NCBI GenBank assembly: GCA_040274725.1
Contig: JBEMAQ010000012.1
Coordinates: 1 to 64,000 of the forward strand
From: Solibacillus sp040274725
GTDB lineage: Bacteria; Bacillota; Bacilli; Bacillales_A; Planococcaceae
Length of the DNA: 64,000 nt
Direction: 5' to 3'
The notes below the pieces were generated by a model. That model was not told where the DNA came from. It did not search any database and was given only the letters and a program-made list of their open reading frames with translations. Below, in pieces: positions 25,619-33,961 of the stretch (its first letter is position 1; every line of letters begins with the position of its first letter). A program made the translations under genes and the position numbers.

Positions 25619-26693
25619 AAAAGTAGATATTTGCGTTGTTGGTGCAGGTCCGGCGGGCGCACTATTAAGTTTATTACTCGTGAAAAAGGGCCTGTCTGTT
25701 GTGTTGGTTGAGCGCACAAATACACTCGCAAAAGCATTTCGCGGCGAGCATTTGAACGAGGTGGGTGAACGTATTTTAAAACACCACGACTTATTTGAAC
25801 GTGTCGAGGAGTTTGGTTTACTACGCATGGAGACGCTTGAATACTGCGAGCGCGGTAAGGTGATAAAGACGATTACGCCAGATAAGCAGATTGGTCATTT
25901 AGGCATTCATGTCCCGCAAGCACATCTGTTGCAGGCAATCTTTGAACAAGCAGAGATGCACGAGAAATTTGATTGTTTACTAAATACGACGGTCAAAGAT
26001 TTAGTCGCAGATGAACGCGGACATTTTACAGCGGTCAAGGCGGTGCAAAACGGTGTGGACGTGCATGTTGAGGCGAATATGATTATTGGTGCAGACGGCC
26101 GCTATTCAACGGTGCGTAAAAAAGCAGCCATTGATACGACGGTACATAGCCATGGTTATGATGTATTGTGGGCAAAAATACAAGCACCAAGCGCGTGGAA
26201 GCCGTCGATTAAAATGACGCTCATTGACGGGATGCAAATTTCGCTTTTCACACAGGCACTCGGCTTTATTCAAATTGGCTGGAATATTGAAAAAGGTAGC
26301 TTCCCAGCACTTCGCAAGCAGCCGTTTGAGCCGTTTATTGCCAAGTTTATTACCGCCTTCCCAGAGCTTGAAGGAAGCGTACGCGCATCGATTCGCTCAT
26401 GGCAAGACTTTATGCCGCTCGACGTCTTTAGTTCAACAAGCGAGCAGTGGGCGAAAAATGGTGTCGTGCTCATTGGCGACGCGGTGCACACGATGACGCC
26501 GACCGGGGCATTTGGCCTCAATGCCGCGTTAGAGGATGCGGACATTTTAGCGAGTTTGCTAGATTTTGAGAAGATTGGGCATATTAATTTTAATATTTGT
26601 GCAACAACAAGAAAAAAAGAGATGGCAAAATTGCAAGCAGTGCAGCGCGAAAAAGAGCAAAGCTTTGCGGATCATTTTGTCGTTTATCAGTAG
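25611..26693 (+). CDS. FAD-dependent aromatic hydroxylase (PHBH-type)
   Basis: The 360-residue flavoprotein has the dinucleotide motif VVGAGPAGALLSLLL at residues 8-22, the DG motif GADGRYSTVRK and the GD motif LIGDAVHTMTPTGAFGLNAALEDA, the three landmarks of single-component NAD(P)H-dependent aromatic hydroxylases. Start: GTG at 25611 behind AAAGGTGAGG, overlapping the ribD stop by 8 nt, so expression is coupled to ribD. The substrate is unknown. The context suggests that it acts on a pyrimidine, pteridine or flavin-like compound derived from the RibA-RibD route (inference). Confidence 0.8.
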   Translation: MHKKVDICVVGAGPAGALLSLLLVKKGLSVVLVERTNTLAKAFRGEHLNEVGERILKHHDLFERVEEFGLLRMETLEYCERGKVIKTITPDKQIGHLGIHVPQAHLLQAIFEQAEMHEKFDCLLNTTVKDLVADERGHFTAVKAVQNGVDVHVEANMIIGADGRYSTVRKKAAIDTTVHSHGYDVLWAKIQAPSAWKPSIKMTLIDGMQISLFTQALGFIQIGWNIEKGSFPALRKQPFEPFIAKFITAFPELEGSVRASIRSWQDFMPLDVFSSTSEQWAKNGVVLIGDAVHTMTPTGAFGLNAALEDADILASLLDFEKIGHINFNICATTRKKEMAKLQAVQREKEQSFADHFVVYQ

Positions 26694-26701
26694 GTGAAAA
26701 G

Positions 26702-27262
26702 ATGAAGTTTGGTTTTGATATTGACGACACGCTGATTCATTTACGCGGGTATGCATTTGAGCTTTACAACAAAAAATTAGGGCAGTCACACGGAATGGAT
26801 GTTTTTCATGCGATTCCAACCGTCGAGATTCACGTACCGTTTGGTTTAACAAACGAAGAAGGACGTGCGATGTGGAAGCGCTCAATGGAAGAGATTTATT
26901 TTACAAACTGCCCGTCTTATCCGGGTGCACGTGACGTACTGCAAGCTCTAGTAGACGAGGGACACGAGGTGTATTATATTACGTCTCGCCCGAAAGCACA
27001 TTGTGCACGCACGCGGGAGTGGATGATTGACAAGGGCTTCCCTGTAACGGACGGCCACTTTTTCTGTGGGATGCAGGATGATGAGAAAATCGCGACAATT
27101 CAAGCACTAGATCTGGATGTGTATGTCGACGATAAGCCGGCTGTACTTAAAACATTAGCGGGCCTAAAAATAAAGGTCATTGTGGCTGACCAGTCCTACA
27201 ATCAGCAAGTTGATTTACCGAGACTGACGGCTTGGTCGCAGTTTCATGAACTCATTAAATAA
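26702..27262 (+). CDS. HAD-superfamily 5'-nucleotidase-like phosphatase
   Basis: The 186-residue phosphatase starts MKFGFDIDDTLIHL, the HAD motif I DxDxT with both catalytic aspartates. YYITSRPKAH (motif II) and YVDDKPAVL (motif IV) follow, as in NT5C-type deoxyribonucleotidases. The start is the ATG 8 nt after the hydroxylase stop (TAGGTGAAAAG); the open frame upstream is a shadow. As last gene of the ribA-ribD operon it could dephosphorylate a RibD product, a step carried out by promiscuous HAD enzymes in other bacteria (inference). Confidence 0.75.
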   Translation: MKFGFDIDDTLIHLRGYAFELYNKKLGQSHGMDVFHAIPTVEIHVPFGLTNEEGRAMWKRSMEEIYFTNCPSYPGARDVLQALVDEGHEVYYITSRPKAHCARTREWMIDKGFPVTDGHFFCGMQDDEKIATIQALDLDVYVDDKPAVLKTLAGLKIKVIVADQSYNQQVDLPRLTAWSQFHELIK

Positions 27263-27265
27263 CAC

Positions 27266-27299
27266 AAAAAGGAATGCAGGCTTACTGCATTCCTTTTTG
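27266..27299. terminator. Bidirectional terminator between convergent genes
   Basis: AAAAAGGAATGCAG pairs with CTGCATTCCTTTTT. Confidence 0.8.
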
Positions 27300-27584
27300 C
27301 ATGGAAAGAATCCATAAAAAATCATCTTCCACAAGCAGCTGAATCGCGGCTCCGTCATGAATCAGCTTTTCTGCGCGCTGCTGCTTTGTACTAATACCGC
27401 GGCGCTTATCGCCTAGCACAACAAAATCTGTGTGCTCCGTCACAGCCCCGTGTATCACAGCGCCGCAATCAATCGCTAATTTGGCAGCTGCCCTGCGTGT
27501 CATTGTAGCAAGTGCACCAGTAAAGACAATCGTCTTATTTAAAAACGGATGCCGGAAATCCGTCTGCGAGTGGAAATAAATCAT
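27282..27584 (-). CDS. Stand-alone BRCT-domain protein
   Basis: The roughly 100-residue protein is essentially one BRCT domain: LNKTIVFTGALATMTRRAAAKLAIDCGA, then HTDFVVLGDKR and a C-terminal LLVEDDFLWIL with the conserved Trp. It resembles the BRCT domain of NAD-dependent DNA ligase but lacks all ligase domains. It may bind DNA ends or a repair partner. The start is uncertain: the ATG at 27584 has AGGGA 5 nt upstream, while a GTG at 27605 is too close to its AAAAGGA. Confidence 0.75.
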   Translation of the reverse strand: MIYFHSQTDFRHPFLNKTIVFTGALATMTRRAAAKLAIDCGAVIHGAVTEHTDFVVLGDKRRGISTKQQRAEKLIHDGAAIQLLVEDDFLWILSMQKGMQ

Positions 27585-27605
27585 TTCAGTCCCTATAAAA
27601 ATCAC

Positions 27606-27986
27606 GTCCTTTTGGTTGATGACGGCAAAAATTTAAAAAACGAGATTATCTACCTATGGAATAACGCTATATAACAAAAAAATGCGCATCCTATAAAAAA
27701 TTGTTGTATGACATGATTATATCGTGTTTTTTATCAAGGATGTTTATTTTTTTGCAGTGAAAAATGAGCATCATTTTTTGAGGTTGGTATATTGGCAAAA
27801 ATGTAAATAGAAACACAGAATGCAGCATATTATTTTCTAATAATATAGTATATTTAAATACAGATTTTTGGACAGAGAATATACTAGGCAATTATAAAAA
27901 ATATTCTTTAGTTGTTGAGAATTTACTAACTACAACAATACAGCAAATTGTGGTATCGTGTGTTATAAGAACAGGGGGCCACAGCA
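27606..27986. other. AT-rich divergent intergenic region
   Basis: A TAGTTGTTGAGAATTTACTAACTA-like imperfect inverted repeat stands near 27910-27938, ahead of the gene starting at 27987. No other feature is seen, and the frame on the minus strand at 27691-27891 lacks a ribosome binding site. Confidence 0.4.
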
Positions 27987-28571
27987 ATGACACAACAAAA
28001 AGTAAAAATAAACTATAACGGCATATTATTATTAACATCGTATTTACACCGTGTGTATGTTTCAGAACAAATTCAACATGTTTTACATAAGAAAGATAAA
28101 GGGCGTTTAGAGGAAGTCAAGACGATGCTTGATGATGTAGGACTCATGCGCACGATGTATGAGCAAACACAAGCTTTAACCGATACGCAGCAGACGAAGC
28201 TTTTAGCGATGTCTGAAAAAGTAAAGCTTTATATGAATGACTTTTTCCCAGCAGGCGAGGCGACGTTTGCGAATAAGTTAACACTTGTTGCCGCGTCACT
28301 GTACGGTGAGCAGGCGATGAATGACGGAATCCTGCGTATGTTCAAGCTGTACGGTGAGGAGGTAAAGGGCGATTTTGAGGCGCGCGTCCAGTTTTATAAG
28401 GATCGTACACGTGCAATGGATATTATGGTACATAATGTAGAAAAGAACGAAGACATTCCACAGCAAATGATTGATTTAGTGGAGCAGTGGTATGCCAATA
28501 TCGACAAGCAGCGCAGTCTCGTGCTGAGCGATATGAGCAAAATTGATCAAATGCTACTCTATAATAAATAA
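27987..28571 (+). CDS. Uncharacterised cytoplasmic helical protein, 194 aa
   Basis: The soluble, predominantly helical protein has no signal peptide and no cysteines. It starts MTQQKVKINYNGILLLTSYL behind a GGGGG site and has its own terminator. I do not recognise a family. Neither neighbour, both on the opposite strand (BRCT, GIY-YIG), is in operon with it. Confidence 0.65.
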   Translation: MTQQKVKINYNGILLLTSYLHRVYVSEQIQHVLHKKDKGRLEEVKTMLDDVGLMRTMYEQTQALTDTQQTKLLAMSEKVKLYMNDFFPAGEATFANKLTLVAASLYGEQAMNDGILRMFKLYGEEVKGDFEARVQFYKDRTRAMDIMVHNVEKNEDIPQQMIDLVEQWYANIDKQRSLVLSDMSKIDQMLLYNK

Positions 28572-28603
28572 AAAAGTCGCACCGATAAAGGTGCGACTTT
28601 TTT
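28571..28603. terminator. Bidirectional terminator
   Basis: AAAAAGTCGCACC pairs with GGTGCGACTTTTTT with a 6-nt loop between convergent genes. Confidence 0.85.
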
Positions 28604-28982
28604 ATTCGCGCTCGAAGAACACTTTGTCTACATTGTACTTTGCTTTAAATGTGTTAATTGCATATGTTTCGTAAATTTCACGTTCCATTGGATCTTCAAT
28701 TTCGTATACTTCGATTTTGAAGATTTCGTCACGGTGGTTGTTGATTGGTGCAACATTACCATCGAAGAATTTTTTAATACGTTGACGAATTTTACGCGCT
28801 TTCCCAACGAATAAAAGTTCGTTTGCTTCGTTATAGAAGAAGAAAAGACCGCCTTTTTCACGTGTAATTTGGTGGAAATCGATAAAGCCGTGGTACGGTG
28901 CAATAACAACCTCACCTGGCTTTACATTTTGTTCACGTTGACGAATCACAGTAGCTGGTTTTGGAAATTCAATTTTAATCAA
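28602..28982 (-). CDS. GIY-YIG-like nuclease-fold protein
   Basis: The 126-residue protein has the core GGLFFFYNEANELLFVGKARKIRQRIKKFF, a UvrC-N-terminal-type GIY-YIG domain in which the motif has become GLFFFY...LLFVG. The distal Glu occurs in DPMEREIYE and an Asn in YNVDKVFF. The altered tyrosines make catalysis uncertain. It starts with TTG behind AAGGGACG. It could be a structure-specific endonuclease or an inactive relative. Confidence 0.75.
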   Translation of the reverse strand: MIKIEFPKPATVIRQREQNVKPGEVVIAPYHGFIDFHQITREKGGLFFFYNEANELLFVGKARKIRQRIKKFFDGNVAPINNHRDEIFKIEVYEIEDPMEREIYETYAINTFKAKYNVDKVFFERE

Positions 28983-29242
28983 AATAATTCACGTCCCTTA
29001 ACTTAAGTAAAAACTAATTGTACATCATTTTCCGGGAAAATGCTATCTTTCTACCCACAACTATATAATTTAGTGAAAAATGGAGGATTTTTCTGTTTAC
29101 TACTTGAATAATAGCTATGTTTAACAAATTTTATAATTCATATTATCCGACTCTATAATTTATTAAACAAAATCCTATCACTCGCACCAAAAACAATTTA
29201 AAAACAAAAATAATCGACGAATAGTCATTAAATGGGGGGCTT
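28983..29242. other. AT-rich divergent promoter region
   Basis: No gene or clear remnant is seen. GGGGGGC directly before the SDR start is its likely ribosome binding site. Confidence 0.35.
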
Positions 29243-29968
29243 ATGCGTTTACAAAATAAGGTAGCAATCATTACAGGCGGTGCAAATGGCATTGGGCTTG
29301 CGGTAGTACAGCGATTTACAGGGGAAGGTGCACAGGCAATTATTCTGGATACAAATGAAACATTAGCTGAATCGTTACTACAGCAGTTTCCACTTGTTAA
29401 ATTTTATACGGTAAACGTAGCAGACGAACAGCAGGTACAGGCGGTAATGAGAGAAGTGCTACATACGTTTAGTCGCATTGATATTTTAGTAAATAATGCG
29501 GGTATTACACGTGATGCGATGCTAATGAATGTCACAAGCGAGCAGTTTGACGAGGTGAAGGACGTTAATGTGAAGAGCGTATTTCATTGCACACAGGCGG
29601 TCGTACCAGCAATGATCGCAGCAGGGGGTGGACACATAATTAATACAGCCTCGGTTGTGGGTGTTTACGGCAATATTGGGCAAACGAATTATGCAGCGTC
29701 TAAAGCGGCGGTGATTGGTATGGCGAAAACATGGGCGAAGGAACTTGGACGGAAAGGCATTACGGTGAACGTCGTCACACCAGGTTTTATTCAAACAGCG
29801 ATGACGGAAAAAATGCCAAAGGAAATAATCGCGCACATGCTACAAATGATCTCGCTTGGTCAGCTAGGTACGGCAGTGGATGTGGCAAATACCTATGTAT
29901 TTTTAGCATCCGATGAGGCGAAATATATTATGGGACATACATTACATGTAGATGGTGGGATGACATGA
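29243..29968 (+). CDS. Short-chain dehydrogenase/reductase, FabG/PhaB-like
   Basis: The 241-residue classical SDR has the cofactor motif ITGGANGIG at residues 10-18, VNNAG at 85-89, and a catalytic Ser (INTASVVG) with YAASKAA giving Tyr-x3-Lys. The C-terminus HTLHVDGGMT is FabG-like. It is probably an NADP(H)-dependent 3-oxoacyl-ACP or acetoacetyl-CoA reductase, or a general alcohol dehydrogenase. The stop overlaps the next start (ATGA), so it forms an operon with the acetyltransferase. Confidence 0.85.
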   Translation: MRLQNKVAIITGGANGIGLAVVQRFTGEGAQAIILDTNETLAESLLQQFPLVKFYTVNVADEQQVQAVMREVLHTFSRIDILVNNAGITRDAMLMNVTSEQFDEVKDVNVKSVFHCTQAVVPAMIAAGGGHIINTASVVGVYGNIGQTNYAASKAAVIGMAKTWAKELGRKGITVNVVTPGFIQTAMTEKMPKEIIAHMLQMISLGQLGTAVDVANTYVFLASDEAKYIMGHTLHVDGGMT

Positions 29969-30540
29969 TGATTCAATTAGAAAATGAGGTAGTTTGTTTA
30001 CGCGCGTTAACGATGGATGATGTAGACGCACTTTGTGAGGTGGCGTTTTATCCTGAGATTTGGATGTATATGTCCCAGGCACTTGAGACGCGAGCTGACG
30101 TTGTAGCGTTTATTGAAAAGGCACTACAGCAAAAGGAGAGCGGCACGGAATATCCATTTGTCATAATCGATAAACAGACGAATAAAATTGTAGGCAGTAC
30201 GCGCTTTATGGATATTGATTTATTTCATCGTCGATTAGAAATCGGGACGACGTGGCATACACCAGCTGTTTGGCGTACGCATATTAATACAAATTGCAAA
30301 CTACTGCTGCTGACGCACTGCTTTGACATCTTAGAAGTACGACGTGTACAAATTAAAACCGACGCACAAAACGCTCGTTCACGCGCGGCTATTGAACGTA
30401 TTGGCGCGCAGTTTGAGGGGATTTTGCGTCAGCATATGACAAAGAAGGACGGCACGGCGCGTAATACCGCGATGTTTAGTGTCACATGGGAGGATTGGCC
30501 GGATGTAGCACCCCAGCTTGAGGCGCTTGCGAGTCGTTAA
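29965..30540 (+). CDS. GNAT acetyltransferase, RimJ/RimL type
   Basis: The 191-residue cytoplasmic N-acetyltransferase has VCLRALTMDDVDALCEVAF at the start, GSTRFMDID, then LEIGTTWHTPAVWRTHINT in place of the usual RimJ-type LEIG..W..PxxWGTGxN block, and RRVQIKTDAQNARSRAAIERIGAQFEGILRQH. The substrate may be an amine, a protein N-terminus or an antibiotic. It overlaps the SDR stop by 4 nt. Confidence 0.8.
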   Translation: MMIQLENEVVCLRALTMDDVDALCEVAFYPEIWMYMSQALETRADVVAFIEKALQQKESGTEYPFVIIDKQTNKIVGSTRFMDIDLFHRRLEIGTTWHTPAVWRTHINTNCKLLLLTHCFDILEVRRVQIKTDAQNARSRAAIERIGAQFEGILRQHMTKKDGTARNTAMFSVTWEDWPDVAPQLEALASR

Positions 30541-30604
30541 AATGAAGACGCATTTTACTGTGAGCGGTTCTCTTATGCATCACACTTTATGGCATCAGAT
30601 GTAA

Positions 30605-30646
30605 AAACAGCCGTTCAAATCGATAGTGGTTTGATCGGCTGTTTGT
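30605..30646 (+). terminator. Terminator of the SDR-GNAT operon
   Basis: AAACAGCCG pairs with CGGCTGTTT, with a further partial inner stem. Confidence 0.7.
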
Positions 30647-30978
30647 TATGAATCTTAAATGTTTGTCATTAATTTAGCAGTCAAAACGCGTGAGGGTTAG
30701 CGGTATAGATCGTTTTATTCGTTGACCTGAGAGTGTAAAAGTTTCAAAAATACGCTTAAAACCTTGCTGTTACTGGTTTTTAACAACTGTGCATAAAAAG
30801 CTGTATAGATAATGTTCCATATTAAAAACGACAAACGCTGTTAAATCAACGTTTGTCGTTTTATTAGGTATTCCTAAACTTTAATTTGTGAACGTTTATT
30901 AGGTTTATTTATGTATACGTTATAAATTCTTGCTGCTCTTAAAGAACCCCGTTAGTTAAAAAATATATTATTACTTTT
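30647..30978. other. Intergenic region with a repeated hairpin
   Basis: Besides the hairpin at 30825-30862, no gene is seen. Confidence 0.4.
30825..30862. repeat. Hairpin, copy 1 of a two-copy family
   Basis: AAAACGACAAACG and its complement enclose CTGTTAAATCAA. The core GACAAAC...GTTAAATCAA..GTTTGTCG recurs at 34148-34189, and both copies are followed a few bases later by TTCCTAA. It may act as a terminator. Confidence 0.5.
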
Positions 30979-31509
30979 TCATTTCTTCATATGCGAGATT
31001 CGGCTAAAATCTTTGTTTATACAAGATTGTTTTAATCTTTTTGACTTCAGAAGACTTTTAATATCAGAAATATTATCGTAAGAGATTTGGATATAAAAGT
31101 AATTAACATACTCAAGAACTGCAAAAACATAAATAAAACCAGCAATTAACAATCCACCTAATGGTAATGAAGGATACCATTTTAAAAAATCTATACCAAA
31201 CATAATAAGTGAGACGATAATCAAGCCAATATTTATTTTCTCTAAACTCTTTAATTTCCGTACAACATGAATAGGAGTTCTAGGTGTATTTTCTCTTTTT
31301 AACCGTTTCCATTTTGCATACCAGTAAACAGTCCCTTGTAGTAATAGAAACTCCAAAAGAAAAAAAGATACCCAAAAAGAATAAAGTGAGTATAACCGTA
31401 ATTCAGGATAAGTTATATTAAGTAGATAACTTAGAAAAACAAACATAACTATTGCAAATGACTCACCTGTATATAAATAGGAAAGCCGCTTCTCTAACTT
31501 TTTCCTCAT
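30979..31509 (-). CDS. Membrane protein with four predicted helices, 176 aa
   Basis: Two pairs of hydrophobic helices (about residues 15-60 and 90-145) are separated by a basic loop (KWKRLKRENTPRTP), with a lysine-rich C-terminus. The ATG at 31509 lies 8 nt after AAAGG. No family recognised. The AT-rich composition resembles the surrounding accessory DNA. Confidence 0.5.
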   Translation of the reverse strand: MRKKLEKRLSYLYTGESFAIVMFVFLSYLLNITYPELRLYSLYSFWVSFFLLEFLLLQGTVYWYAKWKRLKRENTPRTPIHVVRKLKSLEKINIGLIIVSLIMFGIDFLKWYPSLPLGGLLIAGFIYVFAVLEYVNYFYIQISYDNISDIKSLLKSKRLKQSCINKDFSRISHMKK

Positions 31510-31701
31510 CCTCCTCACCTTTCTTCAAATAATAAATTTTATAACCCAAACCATATTTACCTATTTTTACAGATTATTTAGTAACAGTATTATACACTAT
31601 AGAAAATCCTTATTGCACTAAATATACTGTTCATAAGTAGCAAATCCTCCCACTCAATTGAATGGGGGAGTGATTTCCTAACTTTTATTTGGGAACGTTA
31701 T

Positions 31702-32318
31702 TGAAATTTGAAATTTATATCGTATTCATATGTGCTACGTGGAATGTCCGCATACGCCACAAGTGCCTTCACCGAATATTTATGCCTTAATTCACAAATG
31801 ACCTTTACTTTGTCTTTCGTGGTGATTTTTCCTTGGCTTGAACTAAGGCATTCAACTTTTTTAAATACTCGTTTTCCATTTCAAGCTGCTGAATACGCGC
31901 TTGAAGTGCTTCTGTAAAGCCTTCTGCTAGTACGTTTTTAGGTTGTTTAGTCGATTCTTTTTTTCATGGATGGACGCCCCTTTTTCTTTGGCTGAAGGGC
32001 ATCCTCTCCTTGAGTGTCGAATTGTTTTTTCCAATTCTGTATTGATGAAGCACCTGCAATGTTAAAAATCGCAGCTGTTTCATTAAAGGACGTACCATGT
32101 TCAGCCATATAGTTAAGTACGTCTAGTTTAAATGCTTTTGTATAGTTTGTATATCGTCTGACAAACGTTTCTACGCCGTTGTGTTCGTGTTGTTTCACTA
32201 AGCTTAATAAATAGCGGTGGGAAATCCCGAAATCCGCAGCGGCTGTCCTAGAGCTTTCCTTGCCATTTATATAGCGTTGAACCGCTGCTAATTTTTGTTC
32301 TGGGCTCATTTTGGTCAT
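31702..32318 (-). pseudogene. IS3-family transposase orfA (frameshifted) with start of orfB
   Basis: OrfA begins MTKMSPEQKLAAVQRY (32318) with two helix-turn-helix repeats (SRTAAADFGIS; FNETAAIFNIAG), and the frame stops at 31947 just after an A7G run. In the next frame the natural tail continues as KQPKNVLAEGFTEALQ, a leucine-zipper segment and EKSPRKTK to a stop at 31805. OrfB then starts with KVICELRHKYSVKALVAYA and is cut near 31702. The A7G slip could be a mutation or a recoding site, but with most of orfB gone the element is dead. Confidence 0.7.
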
Positions 32319-32372
32319 AGAAAAACTGCATCCCATTTGTTAGTATGTGTCTAACAAATGGGGTGCAGTTCA
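31702..32372 (-). mobile_element. Truncated IS3-family (IS150-like) insertion sequence
   Basis: The left end on the minus strand is intact: TGAACTGCACCCCATTTG followed by TTAGACA, from 32372. It is followed by orfA and the first 30 or so codons of orfB, then the element breaks off near 31702. The other terminal repeat is missing. Immediately inside the end, the sequence is repeated in inverted orientation (CTAACAAATGGGATGCAG), making a large palindrome over the orfA start. Confidence 0.75.
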
Positions 32373-32459
32373 GGTTGGTAACCTTATTCACTTAACGTTG
32401 TAAATCCGCATGCATGTGAGGAGGCCTCCGTAAAAATTACTAAAGAAATACAAATAAGT

Positions 32460-33491
32460 TTATTTCATTGTGTTTACTTCTATAAGTTGTTTCAATTGCT
32501 CAGGATGATCAGATTTTATGGCGACAAAATCGAACTCTTTCTCTCTACCCATGAATAATGTTACTTTTTGTGGTTTTTTCATTTTTAAAATGATATCGGG
32601 ATATACTTTTTCAAAGTCACGAATGATAAAATCAACCGTGTTTTTCGATAACTTTTTCTGTAGGATTTCAGGTTCTTCAATGATGGCCTCAATGTTCGTA
32701 TAATTGATTTCTGTACGCTTCATTAAACCCAATGAAATGTATATAGAATTATTCGTAGCATAAATCGGATTTAAACGTAAAGCTTGCATATCGCCTAAGA
32801 AAAAGAGAATTGAGTATATGTTTAGCACTAACAATATGATGGACAATAGTGGTGCTTTATCGTGTAACCAATAATGTACCCCAAGTGTTTCAACAATTAT
32901 TGCATGAATCAGCATAACTTGAAGTGCAATAAAATTAGACTTTTTATACATTGTAATTCCATTAGGCATTGGTGATCTCCAACTCGCTAGTGCATAATAA
33001 AACATTAATAATTCGGCGCAAATAATTTGAATAATTAGATTATTTTTAACATAACGAGCCAACGATTGTGCAAAAGAAAATAGTACAGGTAACTGACTTT
33101 GCTTAACTTCTTTAATAATTTTAGGCATATATCGAACAAAAGTAATAATTAATAATAGTTCAAATAGGAATATAAAACCTTCGATAATTATACCAATCCA
33201 AGTAATTGCTTCATAAGGTTCTAATAGGGAAGTTGGGATTAAAAATCGAGCAGCAATACATCCAAGTGCTGCTAAAACAATAGTCGTTTTCACCGAAAAA
33301 TTATTACGATACAACATAATACTTAGAGGTAATATAATTATTAAATCTAGCATGGAACCTAGAACGACGTATTGTGATTGTTCCGGTAAAATTGCAGCAC
33401 CCATTGTCGTTTGATAAAGCATAAAATTACTGATTATAATACCAAAAATCAGGATTAACCAGATAGGCTTTAACTTTTCTATGATAAACAA
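32460..33491 (-). CDS. Polytopic membrane protein with C-terminal soluble domain, unknown function
   Basis: The roughly 343-residue protein has about eight hydrophobic helices in the first 245 residues. A cytoplasmic C-terminal domain of about 95 residues follows (NIEAIIEEPEILQKKL ... KKPQKVTLFMGREKEFDFVAIKS), with the look of a PH-like beta domain. I use the TTG at 33491, which has AGGAGGTGAG upstream, 1 nt after the MarR stop. It forms a two-gene operon with, and is presumably controlled by, that MarR repressor. Transport or resistance would be a guess. Confidence 0.6.
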   Translation of the reverse strand: MFIIEKLKPIWLILIFGIIISNFMLYQTTMGAAILPEQSQYVVLGSMLDLIIILPLSIMLYRNNFSVKTTIVLAALGCIAARFLIPTSLLEPYEAITWIGIIIEGFIFLFELLLIITFVRYMPKIIKEVKQSQLPVLFSFAQSLARYVKNNLIIQIICAELLMFYYALASWRSPMPNGITMYKKSNFIALQVMLIHAIIVETLGVHYWLHDKAPLLSIILLVLNIYSILFFLGDMQALRLNPIYATNNSIYISLGLMKRTEINYTNIEAIIEEPEILQKKLSKNTVDFIIRDFEKVYPDIILKMKKPQKVTLFMGREKEFDFVAIKSDHPEQLKQLIEVNTMK

Positions 33492-33492
33492 G

Positions 33493-33918
33493 TTACTCAC
33501 CTCCTGCAATTCGAATTAATTTTTTAAGAATTGTCGATAAAGCTTCTAAATCCTCTTTAGGCAATTGACCATAAATGTTTTCGTTGATTTCTTTTTCGAG
33601 AAGTGTGATTTGTTCAAAATAATGAATACTTTTCTTTGCTAATGTAATGTCAATTTTTCTTCGATTTTTTGGGTTAATTGTTCGCTCTATATAACCTTGA
33701 TTATCCAGCTTATTAAGTAATTGACTAACTGCACTTGTTGAAACTTGCAAATGCTGCGCGAGGTCAGTTGATGAAGTAATTCCAGTTCGAATCAATTCGA
33801 GAATAAATACTTGTTTGGCTGTTAATTGATTATCAATAAAGTTTTCATATTTGCTAGCTAATAATACATTGAGTTGATTCTGAAAAATATTAATATCTTC
33901 AATAAGTTTTGACGACAT
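33493..33918 (-). CDS. MarR-family transcriptional regulator
   Basis: The 141-residue winged-helix repressor has TSSTDLAQHLQVSTSAVSQLLNKLDNQGYIERTINPKNRRKIDITL, the recognition helix plus wing of MarR proteins. It should bind DNA as a dimer and release it on binding a ligand, often phenolic or lipophilic. The palindrome at 33924-33961 sits directly before its start, so it probably represses its own operon with the membrane protein. Confidence 0.88.
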   Translation of the reverse strand: MSSKLIEDINIFQNQLNVLLASKYENFIDNQLTAKQVFILELIRTGITSSTDLAQHLQVSTSAVSQLLNKLDNQGYIERTINPKNRRKIDITLAKKSIHYFEQITLLEKEINENIYGQLPKEDLEALSTILKKLIRIAGGE

Positions 33919-33923
33919 AAAAC

Positions 33924-33961
33924 CACCCTTTATTGTTAAGTTAGCTTAATAATAAAGGGTG
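33924..33961. promoter_or_regulatory. Palindromic operator in front of marR
   Basis: Two 17-bp arms (CACCCTTTATTGTTAAG and CTTAATAATAAAGGGTG, one mismatch) flank a TTAG spacer. The inner TTAAGTTAGCTTAA is a typical MarR-site layout. It begins 6 nt upstream of the marR start codon, overlapping the expected ribosome binding region. Confidence 0.65.

Noticed and set aside
26597..26701. Longer N-terminus for the HAD phosphatase
   Set aside because: It overlaps the hydroxylase gene in another frame; the catalytic DIDDT motif sits right after the ATG at 26702.
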